64,000 nucleotides of DNA from Hymenobacter norwichensis DSM 15439 (GCF_000420705.1 NZ_ATVL01000006.1:868267-932266), one strand, 5' to 3'; shown: positions 53,606-63,250, counted from the first letter of the stretch. A program made the numbers and translations. The notes: a model not told the origin generated them from the sequence alone.

Positions 53606-54334
53606 CTACAGGTGTTTGCCAGCCTGTTCGTGGTGGGTGGCTACGTCGGTGTTTTCCTGGTCGGTTTCTACCAGACCGTCGCGCAGGCGCACAATGCGGT
53701 GAGCGTACCGGGCAATATCCTCTTCGTGCGTTACCATTATGATGGTGTTGCCTTTGGCGTACAACGCCTCAAACAAATCCATGATTTCGTAGCTGGTTTT
53801 GGTGTCAAGGTTACCAGTTGGCTCGTCAGCCAGAATGATGCTGGGGTCGTTGACGAGGGCACGGGCAATGGCCACGCGCTGCCGCTGACCACCCGACAAC
53901 TCGTTGGGACGGTGCTTGGCGCGGGTATCGAGCCCAACGCTGCGCAGGGCCTGCATGGCCTTCTCTTCCCGGTCAGACTTGCTGTAGCCAGCGTAGATGA
54001 GCGGCAGGGCCACATTATCCAGCGAAGTAGCCCGGGGCAGCAGGTTGAAGGTCTGGAATACAAACCCAATTTCTCGGTTGCGCACATCCGCCAACTGGTT
54101 GTCGGTCATACGGCTTACATCCTTGCCATTAAGGATGTAGCTACCCGTAGTGGGGGTGTCCAGGCAGCCCACAATATTCATGAGCGTACTCTTGCCGGAT
54201 CCAGATGGACCCATAAAAGCAACGTACTCACCACGCTGAATAGTGATGGTAACAGAACGCAACGCATGGATTTCCTCGGTACCCATGCGGTACATCTTTG
54301 AGATGTCGTGGGTTTCGATAACGGGGTGCAGCAT
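53606..54334 (-). CDS. ABC transporter ATP-binding protein, LolD/MacB type
   Basis: 242 residues. Walker [14 protein letters not shown]-loop ([11 protein letters not shown]), signature [15 protein letters not shown], Walker [12 protein letters not shown], and the switch His ([12 protein letters not shown]). The closest group is the LolD/MacB/FtsE type. No permease gene is adjacent; its neighbour 11 bases upstream is a large TPR membrane protein. It is the last gene of the operon, followed by a terminator. Confidence 0.95.
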   Translation of the reverse strand: MLHPVIETHDISKMYRMGTEEIHALRSVTITIQRGEYVAFMGPSGSGKSTLMNIVGCLDTPTTGSYILNGKDVSRMTDNQLADVRNREIGFVFQTFNLLPRATSLDNVALPLIYAGYSKSDREEKAMQALRSVGLDTRAKHRPNELSGGQRQRVAIARALVNDPSIILADEPTGNLDTKTSYEIMDLFEALYAKGNTIIMVTHEEDIARYAHRIVRLRDGLVETDQENTDVATHHEQAGKHL

Positions 54335-54345
54335 AGCCGGCTGGG

Positions 54346-57300
54346 TTAGTTCCAGGGGGCGACCACCGTGTCTTGACTTGTACGGTGGGCGAGATATATT
54401 GTACGAAAGGTAGCGTATTCGGCCGGGGAAAGCAATACACGCAGTTTCTCCAGCGAATTCGCCGCATATTCGGTCAGCCCGGCAGGAACGGATGCCAGAA
54501 CGTAAGCTTTCAATAAAGACACAGACTCGGGATTCTGCTCCAAGGCTGCTTGCAACGTACTATATGCAGTCAAATACTCTTTCTGACTGGTATAAAATGC
54601 CGCTGCTGCTAGCATGCCCGGCTCCAAGTAAGGCGCGGTGCGTACCAACTGCTGGTAAAGCTGCGTGGCCTGCTTCGGCTGCTTCTGATAGCTAGCCAGC
54701 GCCGCTTGTAAATAGAGGCGGCTTGGCTGATCAGCAGGCAGGAAGGTGGCCGACTTCAGCAAGGTTTCCAACTGTTGCAGCGAAGCCTGACTGCGCGCAG
54801 CCAGCAGGGCCTGCCCGTATACCACGTTGTACTCCGAGGCCAATGAGGGTGTTCTGGAACGCAACGAGTGTGCCTGCAAAACGGTAGCTGCTTCCAGTGG
54901 GTTGGAACCAGCTACGCGACGGGCTTGGGCCAGCAGCGCCACGTCGTGGGCCAGCGGCTGACGCATTTTTTCGATGTAATTGCTGTACCAGCTGTGGCCG
55001 TCCAAATAGCCGGGGCCATTAAGGGCTTCTTGGCCGCGCAACACGTAAAACTGGGTCTGCTCAGTTTCGGAAGCAGCTTGGAAGCCGTCGGGAAACTTCA
55101 GCGTGAGGATGCGCTGGATCTGCCGCGCCGACCTGGCTAGGAGGGTATCAGGTTCCTGAACCACGCGGGCTGTAGCCACGCGGGCAGAGTCCGGTTGCTG
55201 GTTGAGGGCCAGCGCGTAAGCCCGGTGCAGATAAGCTTCCGAGTAGCCGTTTTGTGCGGCGTCACGTAGCGTAGCGGCGGCCAGCGAGTAGGTTTGCTGC
55301 TGTAGCTGCCACAGGCCGCGCACATTCTGGTAGTAGGCCGCGCTGGGCGTTGCGCCTGCCGTTAGGGGGCTTAGCGTGGTGTAGGCAGACAATATCTGGC
55401 CGCCGTAGTGCTGCGTAAGTGCCTTCAGGAAGGTAAGCTGCTCGAAATATGAGCTGTTGTCAGGCTGTTGAATAAGCTGGGTGAGAACCGGCAGCGCGCT
55501 GGTATCGTGCTGCTGCACTCGGTATAGCGCTGCGTGGTAGAAGCGCGCAAACTCTGGCACCGTCAGGCTGGCGGCATCCGGCTCGGATGAGGATGCCACG
55601 GCGCGGACATCGGGCCTGCGCTGTGCCAAAACCAGCACGTTGCTTTGCCAAGCTACATCCGACAACTGCTTCTGGCTCTGAACCAACTGCTGCGCAGCGT
55701 CAAGCTGCTCGGTTTGTAGTAGGAAGGCCAGCTGGTTAACTTTCACCACCGGATTGGCGGCGGCAGCTTCGGCGCGGTTGAGATACACGGCTACCGAATC
55801 GGTAAGGGTGGAGCGGGTGTAAAGCTGGGCGAGGTCGTTGTTGAGGCGGGCACTAGTGGGCTGGCTTTTTAATCCCTCACGCAAAGCGGCCAACCGGTCG
55901 AAGAAGTCGGTAGGTTCGTTGTAGAGTGCTGCCAGCCGCAGGGATATTTTTTCGGATGGTCGCCGGCTGAGGGCGCGCCGCAGAATGTTGATTTCATTTT
56001 GGCGCTGGAGACGGTAGCGGTATAACGCGGCCCGGCCCAAGCTGGCCTTGTGATTGTGCTCGTCCAGTATGTCGCTCTCGGCATAGTAGCGTTCCGCCAG
56101 AAGCGCCAGCGCGTCGCCGTTGGGGTTCAATTCACTTTGCAGGCGGGTTAGGTCGGCGAGGTTGTTGTAGTAGCCAGCCTGAACTTGATGCAGGGTTTCG
56201 TAGCTATAGCGAAATTCCAGCGCTGCTAGGCCTGCCACAGTTAGCACATACACCGCGTACAGCGGCAGGCGGCGGGGCTCATATACCACCCGGTACACCC
56301 GCAGCCGTTGCCGAATTAACGGGCCAAAGTTTACTAGTACGTACAGCAGAAACGCCGCGCCGCCAATTAGGAAAGTAAGCGCCGTGAACTGCCGGGCGGC
56401 CAACAACAGTGGGTCGTTGGCAGTAGCAAATGCATACCCCAAGAAGCCGGCTGCCAATGCAAAAAATACCAGATATAAATGAGCGGCGGCGGGCCAGTAT
56501 GGCAGAACGTCGCCATAAGAAGCGGCGCGCCGCTGAAGTCCCAGCCAGCCGATAACCGCCGCAGGCAGCAACAGTACCAGCGGGTCAAAGAAAACGCCGG
56601 GCAAAATCAGTAGTTGGCTGCCGTTCCAAAGATACATAGCCATCATGCCCAGATACAGCGCGCTAGAGGCCACAAACGGCAGCAGCCCAAAACGGCTGTT
56701 CGGGTTCTCGGCTTGAGTGTTGAACCAGAGCAAGCCCTGAATATTTTCAAAACCAACCCACAAAACCACCAGGCCAACAATGACTGCACCGCCCAACGTA
56801 GCAAAACTGGTGAGGTGCAGCGCCGTTTCGTCGGGGGAAAGGGTAGAGCGGAAAACAAGCAGCGTGCTTAGGCCGCCTATCAGCACCGCAAAAACCAGCA
56901 GCCGCTGGCTCAGTGAAGCCTCTGTGCGGAACGCATGGAATACGTAAGCCGGAACGCCCAGTGCCACTAGCGCCAGCATCAGAAAATATTGCTCCTGCGA
57001 ATTGAAAATACCTAGTAGATCAGCATTCAACGACATCAGCAGGAAAATCACGCCGGCCATACCTGCCACGAAAGCTGGCCGTTCCAGGGTGCTGACAACT
57101 GCCAGAAATACCACCAACATACCGGCCAGTAGCCCTAGTAGCAGCCAAGCAGCTTCGGGCTGCACGTAAGGCCCCACCATGTCGTGGGTTTGGGTGAGCA
57201 AATAGTTGTTTACTTGAATTGGTAGTTCCGATAACCCAACCCGCACTGCCGTGAGTGTGGTAGGCACGGACTTGAGGTGCGACACCACTTGCACGGGCAG

Positions 57301-57423
57301 GGTGGCATCGTCGCCAGTGAAATACTGATAAACAGCCAGCAACAGCGTGCCAGCGGCTACTAGCAGTAAGCTCAGAAGCAGCGGATTGCGCCAAACAGCG
57401 CGGGACGTAGGCGGGATGGGCAC
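54346..57423 (-). CDS. large polytopic membrane protein with TPR repeats
   Basis: 1025 residues. The first 400 hold about eleven to twelve hydrophobic helices ([48 protein letters not shown] and more). The rest, beginning after a helix at [17 protein letters not shown], is rich in TPR-like helical pairs ([42 protein letters not shown]). There is no enzyme motif I recognise. It sits 6 bases from gatC and 11 from the ABC ATPase, so all are co-transcribed. It could be a scaffold for an envelope complex. Confidence 0.75.
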   Translation of the reverse strand: MPIPPTSRAVWRNPLLLSLLLVAAGTLLLAVYQYFTGDDATLPVQVVSHLKSVPTTLTAVRVGLSELPIQVNNYLLTQTHDMVGPYVQPEAAWLLLGLLAGMLVVFLAVVSTLERPAFVAGMAGVIFLLMSLNADLLGIFNSQEQYFLMLALVALGVPAYVFHAFRTEASLSQRLLVFAVLIGGLSTLLVFRSTLSPDETALHLTSFATLGGAVIVGLVVLWVGFENIQGLLWFNTQAENPNSRFGLLPFVASSALYLGMMAMYLWNGSQLLILPGVFFDPLVLLLPAAVIGWLGLQRRAASYGDVLPYWPAAAHLYLVFFALAAGFLGYAFATANDPLLLAARQFTALTFLIGGAAFLLYVLVNFGPLIRQRLRVYRVVYEPRRLPLYAVYVLTVAGLAALEFRYSYETLHQVQAGYYNNLADLTRLQSELNPNGDALALLAERYYAESDILDEHNHKASLGRAALYRYRLQRQNEINILRRALSRRPSEKISLRLAALYNEPTDFFDRLAALREGLKSQPTSARLNNDLAQLYTRSTLTDSVAVYLNRAEAAAANPVVKVNQLAFLLQTEQLDAAQQLVQSQKQLSDVAWQSNVLVLAQRRPDVRAVASSSEPDAASLTVPEFARFYHAALYRVQQHDTSALPVLTQLIQQPDNSSYFEQLTFLKALTQHYGGQILSAYTTLSPLTAGATPSAAYYQNVRGLWQLQQQTYSLAAATLRDAAQNGYSEAYLHRAYALALNQQPDSARVATARVVQEPDTLLARSARQIQRILTLKFPDGFQAASETEQTQFYVLRGQEALNGPGYLDGHSWYSNYIEKMRQPLAHDVALLAQARRVAGSNPLEAATVLQAHSLRSRTPSLASEYNVVYGQALLAARSQASLQQLETLLKSATFLPADQPSRLYLQAALASYQKQPKQATQLYQQLVRTAPYLEPGMLAAAAFYTSQKEYLTAYSTLQAALEQNPESVSLLKAYVLASVPAGLTEYAANSLEKLRVLLSPAEYATFRTIYLAHRTSQDTVVAPWN

Positions 57424-57429
57424 TAGTGG

Positions 57430-57717
57430 TTACTCCAGTACTTTAGGTACGCGGAAATAGTCGGAATCCTTGCGAGGCGCATTGCGCAGGCCATCTTGGT
57501 GACTCACGGTATTTTGCGCTTCATCGGGGCGCAGCACATTGATTTCGTGCGAGAGGTGTACCAGTGGCTCTACATTGCTGGTATCGAGCTGGCGCAGCTG
57601 GTCCACCCAATCCAGAATTTCGTTGAGAGCTCCCAGCATTTCTTGCTCTTTGGATTCGTCTAGTTCGAGTCGGGAGAGGTGGGCCAGCTGGCGAAGGGTG
57701 GTAAGGTCAGTGCTCAA
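57430..57717 (-). CDS. gatC: Asp-tRNA(Asn)/Glu-tRNA(Gln) amidotransferase subunit C
   Basis: 95 residues, the normal size. HLSRLELDESKEQEMLGALNEILDWVDQL and the later DVEPL-type stretch (SNVEPLVHLS) with NVLRPDE are the family core, and the tail ends DYFRVPKVLE. GatC holds GatA and GatB together in the enzyme that amidates mischarged tRNA. gatA and gatB are not in this window. The gene is second in the operon, 26 bases after plsC. Confidence 0.93.
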   Translation of the reverse strand: MSTDLTTLRQLAHLSRLELDESKEQEMLGALNEILDWVDQLRQLDTSNVEPLVHLSHEINVLRPDEAQNTVSHQDGLRNAPRKDSDYFRVPKVLE

Positions 57718-57743
57718 GTGAGTTGAAAATTAAGAATTGAAGA

Positions 57744-58604
57744 TTAAGAATTGGGTAGGGCAAGGCCAGTGGAATCCTCAGCAGGCTTATCCATATTAGG
57801 CTGAGACACCGGGAATTGAGCCGGGACAGTACGCCGCCACGAACTAGGCATTGGCAAGCCAGCAGCTTCGGGCCGAAACGCACTGGCTATAATGGTTTCT
57901 ACGCGTTGCTTAAGGGCAGGAGCGTCAGCCACTGTGAGGCCAGTAGTAGCGATGGGTTCGTGCAGCACAATGTGCAGCGGGGTATACCGGATACGTAAAC
58001 CACCAACATCGGGCATGAAACGGTGGTTCATCGTCATAGTAATCGGTACTACGGGCACCCCCGCCGTAATAGCCAGTTGGAAAGCACCATCCTTGAACTC
58101 TTCCAGCTCCACACCTGGGTTCTTGGCTATCGAGCCTTCCGGAAAAATCACTACAGGCCTCCCAGCTTCCAAGGAGCGGCGGGCCTGCACCATAGCGCGG
58201 CCTCGGCTCATGGCGCTGTCCCGGTCTACAGAAATATACACCCGCTCGAAAATCGGCCCCCAAGCCGGTACCTTGGTTAGCGAGATTTTGCCCATGATAT
58301 TCAGCCAGCCTGGTATAGCCTTGAACAGCAGCGGGATATCAATGTAGGAGCTGTGGTTGGCAACGTACACGCAAGGCTGCCCGGCAGGTAGCGGGTTGTG
58401 CTTTTCCACCTCCACGGGCATGCCCCACATCCTAATAAACAGCCGGCTCCAATTGCGGTTGAGGCTATGCAAGTGCCGGTGCCACTGCGGCCGTTTGCTA
58501 AGGGCTACCTGCACTGGATAGCTAGCCACAAACGGAGCCACAAACCAGAACGTAGCCCAGGTGGTGTAAAGTCGATGACCGATGTAGCGCAAAAGATGCC
58601 GCAT
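57744..58604 (-). CDS. plsC: 1-acyl-sn-glycerol-3-phosphate acyltransferase
   Basis: 286 residues. An N-terminal membrane helix precedes the catalytic NHSSYID (HxxxxD) motif, then FERVYISVDRDSAMSRG and FPEGSIAKNPGVELEEF (the acceptor-binding FPEG motif), and VPVVPITM. It adds the second acyl chain in phospholipid synthesis. TACCTTTG (minus, 58609-58616) ends four bases before the ATG, which suggests a leaderless transcript. It heads the operon plsC-gatC-TPR-ABC. Confidence 0.93.
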   Translation of the reverse strand: MRHLLRYIGHRLYTTWATFWFVAPFVASYPVQVALSKRPQWHRHLHSLNRNWSRLFIRMWGMPVEVEKHNPLPAGQPCVYVANHSSYIDIPLLFKAIPGWLNIMGKISLTKVPAWGPIFERVYISVDRDSAMSRGRAMVQARRSLEAGRPVVIFPEGSIAKNPGVELEEFKDGAFQLAITAGVPVVPITMTMNHRFMPDVGGLRIRYTPLHIVLHEPIATTGLTVADAPALKQRVETIIASAFRPEAAGLPMPSSWRRTVPAQFPVSQPNMDKPAEDSTGLALPNS

Positions 58605-58608
58605 AGCA

Positions 58609-58616
58609 CAAAGGTA
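58609..58616 (-). promoter_or_regulatory. -7 box TACCTTTG abutting the plsC start
   Basis: Perfect TAnnTTTG followed by four bases (TGCT) and then ATG. Confidence 0.6.
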
Positions 58617-58682
58617 AACGGTGAAATGAAGAAGTAGCGCGGCGAACCTCCGAGTTGAATGTGCAGTCCTGTAAGCTGTCTG

Positions 58683-59273
58683 CTACTGTGCCGTGCTCTG
58701 CCCCCTGCTGGCGAGCACCTTTTCCGCTTTTAGCAAGCCAGCTACACTTACCGCGTCGGTTATCTGGTTGTTCATCACCATTTGCACGGCTTCAGCTAAC
58801 GGTAGCTTCCAGAGGCGTAGGTCCTCGGTTTCTTCGGGCTCTACTTCACCTTGTTCCAAGTCTTCGGCCAGAAAGACGAAGCCTTCCTCGTCGGTTACGG
58901 AGTTGGAGGTATGCAAACGGGCAATATTGGTCCAGCGGTGAGCCAGTAAGCCAGTTTCCTCGCGTAGTTCCCGCTTCGCCGATTCCAGCGTGTTCAGCTC
59001 CACAGGGCCACCACCCATCGGAATTTCCCAGCTGTACTCGTTAAGCGGATACCGGTATTGGCCCACTAACCAAGTATTGCCTTCGGCATCAAGCGGCACA
59101 ATACCTAAGGCCCGGTTTTTCATGGTCACAACGCCATAAATGCCCCGACCACCGCCAGGATTCACTACTTGGTCTTCGCGGACGCTAATCCAGGGATTAT
59201 GATATTTAACCTCGCTGCTGAGCACCTGCCAGGGGTTGTGGTTTTCGTCGATTAATGGTCGGGACGTGTGCAT
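58683..59273 (-). CDS. NUDIX hydrolase (ADP-ribose pyrophosphatase-like)
   Basis: 196 residues. The NUDIX box is in GGGPVELNTLESAKRELREETGL (Gx5Ex7REUxEExGU): the first Glu, REL and EET are present. The N-terminal HNPWISVREDQV and the segment RYPLNEYSWEIPMGGG are typical of ADP-ribose pyrophosphatases and related NDP-sugar hydrolases. Cytosolic. TACCTTTA (minus, 59305-59312), one mismatch from the -7 consensus, is 32 bases upstream. Confidence 0.92.
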   Translation of the reverse strand: MHTSRPLIDENHNPWQVLSSEVKYHNPWISVREDQVVNPGGGRGIYGVVTMKNRALGIVPLDAEGNTWLVGQYRYPLNEYSWEIPMGGGPVELNTLESAKRELREETGLLAHRWTNIARLHTSNSVTDEEGFVFLAEDLEQGEVEPEETEDLRLWKLPLAEAVQMVMNNQITDAVSVAGLLKAEKVLASRGQSTAQ

Positions 59274-59722
59274 AAGTAGGAGTACAGGAGACGGGAAATT
59301 GCCTTAAAGGTAAGAGCCTAGTCTATTTTTAGCGTCCATCGGGTAGAATAGCCAGTTGGCCGGGTAAATCAGTTGATTGACCAAATTATTTTAGATAACC
59401 AATTGATAGCAAGTAGTTTTGTCATACTCAATTATAGCGCGGGTGAGTATTTTGTGGAAAGGAAGGCTTCGCTCGCGCCGCGTCGGATTGGTCCTAGGAG
59501 TAGGGTGGATGATTTTTATGACCACCCGGCGCAAATTATATTAAAGGGGCTGTTGCGTTGGAAGGCGGCAGCCCCTTTTTATTTTCTCTCGGCAACATAC
59601 ACCAGCAATATTTTCTAGCAGAGGCTACGCGCTAAGGCCAATATTCTGCATCAACCTCCTGGGCCACGCCGCCGTACCAAGGTAGAGTTAGCCGTTCACA
59701 TTCCGGCCAACACCTGTTATAT
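59274..59722. other. intergenic region with a promoter-terminator pair of unknown use
   Basis: About 450 bases. It includes the NUDIX promoter (minus), a plus-strand TAGTTTTG box at about 59413-59420, and a plus-strand terminator at 59543-59580. The roughly 120 bases between these two have no convincing gene (a weak frame from TTG at 59373 runs through the terminator). A small RNA is possible. Confidence 0.45.
59543..59580 (+). terminator. terminator in front of the small acidic gene
   Basis: AAAGGGGCTG / CAGCCCCTTT stem followed by TT and ATTTT. Confidence 0.8.
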
Positions 59723-59965
59723 ATGGCGAATAAGCTGAAAAACCAGGAAGATCAAGCACAATCCGGCGACCCACTATTCAATCTTAAACACGCGCAAGCC
59801 GAATCTGAACTTAGTGCTACCACCGGCGGCCTCGGTCCCACAAGCAACGAGTACGTTAGCACAGATGAAGAAGACGAGCTAGATGAAGGCCCCCGTGACA
59901 AACAAGGCTTGCGGCGCGGTGAGAACCCAGGTGTAGACGGATCTCCCGCAGGCAGCCACAAATAA
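59723..59965 (+). CDS. small acidic hydrophilic protein (80 aa)
   Basis: 80 residues with no hydrophobic core: Asp/Glu-rich (STDEEDELDEG), then Gly/Arg-rich (RDKQGLRRGENPG). Probably intrinsically disordered. I recognise no family. It has an ATG and its own strong terminator at 60001, so it is likely real and might be a stress or RNA/protein-binding accessory. Confidence 0.6.
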   Translation: MANKLKNQEDQAQSGDPLFNLKHAQAESELSATTGGLGPTSNEYVSTDEEDELDEGPRDKQGLRRGENPGVDGSPAGSHK

Positions 59966-60000
59966 AGTAACCATGCCGAAAGGCACGTTTCTACATATAC

Positions 60001-60036
60001 AAAAAGGCACTTCCTGAGAACGGAAGTGCCTTTTTT
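60001..60036. terminator. bidirectional terminator
   Basis: 14-base arms AAAAAGGCACTTCC and its complement, 7-base loop, ending TTTTTT. Confidence 0.9.
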
Positions 60037-60059
60037 AGTGCGGGCTACTGAGCTTGCAG

Positions 60060-60067
60060 TACCTTTG
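60060..60067 (+). promoter_or_regulatory. -7 box TACCTTTG abutting the rnhB start
   Basis: Perfect TAnnTTTG followed by AAGT and then the ATG at 60072, four bases apart, as at plsC. Confidence 0.6.
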
Positions 60068-60071
60068 AAGT

Positions 60072-60647
60072 ATGTTGCTTGCCTCTTACACCGGCCAACC
60101 CTTCGAAGCTGGCCTCGATGAAGCCGGGCGAGGCTGTTTAGCTGGGCCGGTATTTGCCGCCGCCGTTATTCTGCCCGCCGATTTCAACCCACAATACCTC
60201 AACGATTCCAAGCAGCTCAGTGCTAAGCGCCGAGCCGTGCTACGGCCCATCATCTGCCAAGAGGCAGTGGCTTGGGCAGTAGCTGAAGCATCACCAACCG
60301 AAATTGCCAGGCTCAATATTGCGCAGGCTAGTTATCTGGCTATGCACCGAGCTGTAGCAGCATTGGGGGTACCACCCACCCATTTGGCAGTGGATGGCAA
60401 CCGATTTCGACCTTACGAAGGGATGGCCCATACTTGCCTGATTAAGGGGGATGCACACTACCGGCACATTGCGGCGGCCTCCATCTTGGCTAAAACCTTC
60501 CGCGACGAGCGGATGATGGAGCTAGCCGAGCAATACCCAGAATACGGTTGGGCGCAAAATGCGGGGTATCCTACACTAAGCCACCGCGCCGCCATCCGTA
60601 CACACGGCCCCACCGAGCATCACCGTATGGGTTTCCGTTTGCTATAG
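60072..60647 (+). CDS. rnhB: ribonuclease HII
   Basis: 191 residues. The GLDEAGRGCLAGPV motif holds the first catalytic Asp and Glu. The later Asp residues are in LAVDGNRFRP and in FRDERMMEL. YPEYGWAQNAGYPTLSHRAAI and EHHRMGFRLL are the usual C-terminal parts. It removes ribonucleotides embedded in DNA and RNA primers. The start sits four bases after a perfect -7 box, so the mRNA may be leaderless. Confidence 0.96.
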   Translation: MLLASYTGQPFEAGLDEAGRGCLAGPVFAAAVILPADFNPQYLNDSKQLSAKRRAVLRPIICQEAVAWAVAEASPTEIARLNIAQASYLAMHRAVAALGVPPTHLAVDGNRFRPYEGMAHTCLIKGDAHYRHIAAASILAKTFRDERMMELAEQYPEYGWAQNAGYPTLSHRAAIRTHGPTEHHRMGFRLL

Positions 60648-60716
60648 AGGGTGAATTGGTAAATGCGCAAGTTGCGCAGCTCGAGCAGAAAATGCACGGC
60701 TTCACTACCTCGTCAA

Positions 60717-61142
60717 TCAGCCTTTCATCTTCAGCAAATCTAGGAACAGGCTGAAGCCGTCTACGGTGGAACCACCTTCGCCGAAACTATCGAAGTTCAG
60801 AGGCTTAATGATGTAGCCACTTACAGCTAGGCTCTGCGCTTTAAATCGGTCGGTGTCGAGGTCGGAAGTGGTCATGATGAACACGTTCAGGCCTACAAAC
60901 TCGGGGTCGGAGCGGAGCTGTTCCAATAGCTCTAGGCCGTTCATGCGCGGCATGTTGATGTCGAGCATTACAACGTTGGGCAGCTCTATTTTCTCCTGGC
61001 CTGCTTCGCCGCGCAGCATATTGAGTGCCTCACGGCCGTTGCGGGCAATGGTAAGTGGTACGTCGATGTTGTTTTTGCGCAATTCGCGCTGCACGTTCAT
61101 GATGTCCATTTGGTCGTCTTCGACCAAGAGTATACTAGCCAT
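60717..61142 (-). CDS. single-domain response regulator (Rcp1/CheY-like)
   Basis: 141 residues. Acidic pocket VEDDQMD, phospho-acceptor Asp in VVMLDINMPRMNG, switch Thr in FIMTTSD, and the conserved Lys in YIIKPLNFDSF. There is no output domain. It closes a three-gene module behind a CZB protein and a histidine kinase on the same strand, about 50 bases after the kinase gene. It likely receives phosphate from that kinase. Confidence 0.94.
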   Translation of the reverse strand: MASILLVEDDQMDIMNVQRELRKNNIDVPLTIARNGREALNMLRGEAGQEKIELPNVVMLDINMPRMNGLELLEQLRSDPEFVGLNVFIMTTSDLDTDRFKAQSLAVSGYIIKPLNFDSFGEGGSTVDGFSLFLDLLKMKG

Positions 61143-61195
61143 AACAGGTGTTGGTTGGAAAGGAAGGAAGCGGAAAAGAGCCCGTAGGCTACCGC

Positions 61196-62746
61196 CTATA
61201 CGGTCGGGGCCGAATTTGGTGCTGAAATCGTGGCGGTGGCTTGTGGCTTAGTACCTGCCCGGCTCTGGCGGGGCCACGTAAAGCGGAACGTAGCTCCTTC
61301 TCCTTCCTTCGATTCCACGTGAATAGTACCGCCCTGGCCTTCCACTATCTTCTTGACAATGGCCAACCCTACGCCCGTACTTTCCAGGGTGTCGCGCTCC
61401 GTGAGGGTCTGGAAAATCACGAAGATTCGCTCATGATACTCTTGGGCAATGCCGGGTCCATCGTCCGTTACCGAGAAAGTATAGAACCGGGCATCTTCCA
61501 CGCAGGCAATCTGCACGGTGCCCGTTTCAGGGTGGTTGTGGTATTTGGCAGCGTTACTGATGAGGTTGGTAAACACTTGCTGAAGCTGCACCCGGTTGGT
61601 AACTAGAGTAGGTAGGTAAAACGGCAGCTCCACCTCGAAACCTTCCGGCAGATTCAATGAATCAATAATTTCACGCAGCAGCTGCCGCACAAAAACCGGC
61701 TCGTCGGCCTGGGGCGTGCGACCCACGCGGGCCAAGTCTAAAATGCCAGTAACCAGCTGCTCCATGCGCTTCACGCGCACTCGCATCAGCACCAGAAACT
61801 CCCGAATGTGGGCGGGCGTATCCTGGCCCATATCTTCCTCAATCCAGCGCGAAGCACTTTCGATACCGCGCAATGGCGCTTTCAGGTCGTGCGACACCAC
61901 GTAGGCAAACTGGTCGAGTTCTTGGTTGCGCCGTTCCAGCTGCGTAATGTTGCTGTCGATGGTAGTAGCCATCTGGTTGAGAGAGGCCGCTAGTTCACTC
62001 AACTCGTCGCCATCGGTATCCTTGATAGAGGTTTGATACTGACCCGCCGCAATGCGCGACGACAGCGTAACCATGGTTTGAATACGGCGGCCAATCAGGC
62101 GGATAATGTAGGTGGCCCATAACAGCCCCAGCAGAATGGCCAGCAGCGTGATACCCACCGAAATCAGCCGGGTTTCAGTGATGCTTTCCTGTAACCGAGT
62201 GCTTTGCTTGGTTCGTTGCTTCTGCTCTTCCCGGTCGAAGCCAGCAAACAGCACCCGAATCTGGTCCATCATATACTTGCCCTGCAGGCTCTCGGCCAGC
62301 TGTCGATGGGGTACGCTTTGGAGGCCTTCCTGCATGGGGTTGCGGCGCAGAGCTTCCCGCTTTTCGCTGATAAGCAAATGCGAGTAACTCAGCCAGTCGC
62401 GGAACATCTGCCGGGCCCGCACAATGCGCGCATACTGGGCACTTTTAGGCGGCAGCTCGGAAAGCAACACGCTGAAATTGTTGAGCAGGTACCGCTCACC
62501 CTGATGGTAGGGCTCCAATACTTCCTCCTTGCCCACTAGCATGTACCCCCGAAAGCCGGTTTCCATGTCCACGATGTTGCGCAGCAGGGTGGAGGCATCG
62601 GTGAAGACGCGCTGCGAGGCCTGCACCTGCCGGGCGTTGCGCAGCACCTTACGGGAAAGCTGGTAGTTGATAAACACCACCCCCACGAACAGCAGCGAAA
62701 TGACCAGAAAGCCGGCAAAGAGTTTGGTGGAAATCTTCAGCTTCAT
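61196..62746 (-). CDS. CHASE3-HAMP sensor histidine kinase
   Basis: 516 residues. A first membrane helix (FAGFLVISLLFVGVVFI) and a CHASE3 sensor domain outside (DMETGFRGYMLVGKEEVL), then a second helix (ISVGITLLAILLGLLWATY), HAMP, the HisKA box with phospho-His FAYVVSHDLKAPLRG, N-box NLISNAAKYH, and G-boxes DDGPGIA and GVGLAIVKKIVEGQGG. The next gene is a CheY-like regulator. It is the central sensor of the CZB-kinase-regulator module. Confidence 0.95.
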   Translation of the reverse strand: MKLKISTKLFAGFLVISLLFVGVVFINYQLSRKVLRNARQVQASQRVFTDASTLLRNIVDMETGFRGYMLVGKEEVLEPYHQGERYLLNNFSVLLSELPPKSAQYARIVRARQMFRDWLSYSHLLISEKREALRRNPMQEGLQSVPHRQLAESLQGKYMMDQIRVLFAGFDREEQKQRTKQSTRLQESITETRLISVGITLLAILLGLLWATYIIRLIGRRIQTMVTLSSRIAAGQYQTSIKDTDGDELSELAASLNQMATTIDSNITQLERRNQELDQFAYVVSHDLKAPLRGIESASRWIEEDMGQDTPAHIREFLVLMRVRVKRMEQLVTGILDLARVGRTPQADEPVFVRQLLREIIDSLNLPEGFEVELPFYLPTLVTNRVQLQQVFTNLISNAAKYHNHPETGTVQIACVEDARFYTFSVTDDGPGIAQEYHERIFVIFQTLTERDTLESTGVGLAIVKKIVEGQGGTIHVESKEGEGATFRFTWPRQSRAGTKPQATATISAPNSAPTV

Positions 62747-62796
62747 GCGGGCTATATGGCAAGGGTATAAATGCGCCGGGCAGAAAGATCTACTGC

Positions 62797-63162
62797 CTAT
62801 TGCGCCCTACGCAGCTTCTGCTCCATAGTTCGCATCAGGGCAGTTATCTGGTCGGCAAGCTGTTCCACGGCGGGCAATGCGGCCAAGGCTGGCTCCACCT
62901 GCCCGCGGGCGTGCAGGTCCATTAGGCGGTTGGCTTCCTGATGAATCCGGACGTGTAGGCGGTCCAACTCGCGCGACTCCGGCAAATGCCCATACGGTCC
63001 GAGTGCCCGGTCTCGAATCCAGTGGCCAAAGTTGCACTGGGCTGGGTCACGGATGGGGCCCTGGCTGGTGCCACTCCCGTATAAGTAGGAGCGCAACTTC
63101 GATTTGAATAGCAGGTGCTTCACTACAGCCGATTCAAAATCTTGCTTAAGCTCGTCGTTCAT
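62797..63162 (-). CDS. stand-alone CZB (chemoreceptor zinc-binding) domain protein
   Basis: 121 residues covering one four-helix CZB domain. The motif His in VVKHLLFKSKLRSYLYG, the CNFGHWI (C-x-F-G-x-W) element with the metal Cys, then HLPESRELDRLHVRIHQEA with the later His residues, are all in place. CZB domains bind zinc and some sense hypochlorite through the Cys. Usually they are fused to chemoreceptors or diguanylate cyclases; here the domain stands alone, 50 bases before the histidine kinase gene. TATCTTTG (minus, 63243-63250) is a perfect -7 box. Confidence 0.85.
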   Translation of the reverse strand: MNDELKQDFESAVVKHLLFKSKLRSYLYGSGTSQGPIRDPAQCNFGHWIRDRALGPYGHLPESRELDRLHVRIHQEANRLMDLHARGQVEPALAALPAVEQLADQITALMRTMEQKLRRAQ

Positions 63163-63242
63163 GGGGAGGTAGCCGCTGCGGCAGGGCTGGTAATAAATGT
63201 AAAATAACAGGGAGAGAGGCCGAAAACTAACCGGCCAGAACT

Positions 63243-63250
63243 CAAAGATA
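63243..63250 (-). promoter_or_regulatory. -7 box TATCTTTG of the CZB-kinase-regulator module
   Basis: Perfect TAnnTTTG match on the minus strand, 80 bases before the CZB ATG. Confidence 0.6.

Noticed and set aside
59373..59618. An 81-aa protein starting at a TTG
   Set aside because: It runs straight through a strong terminator hairpin and has no recognisable fold.
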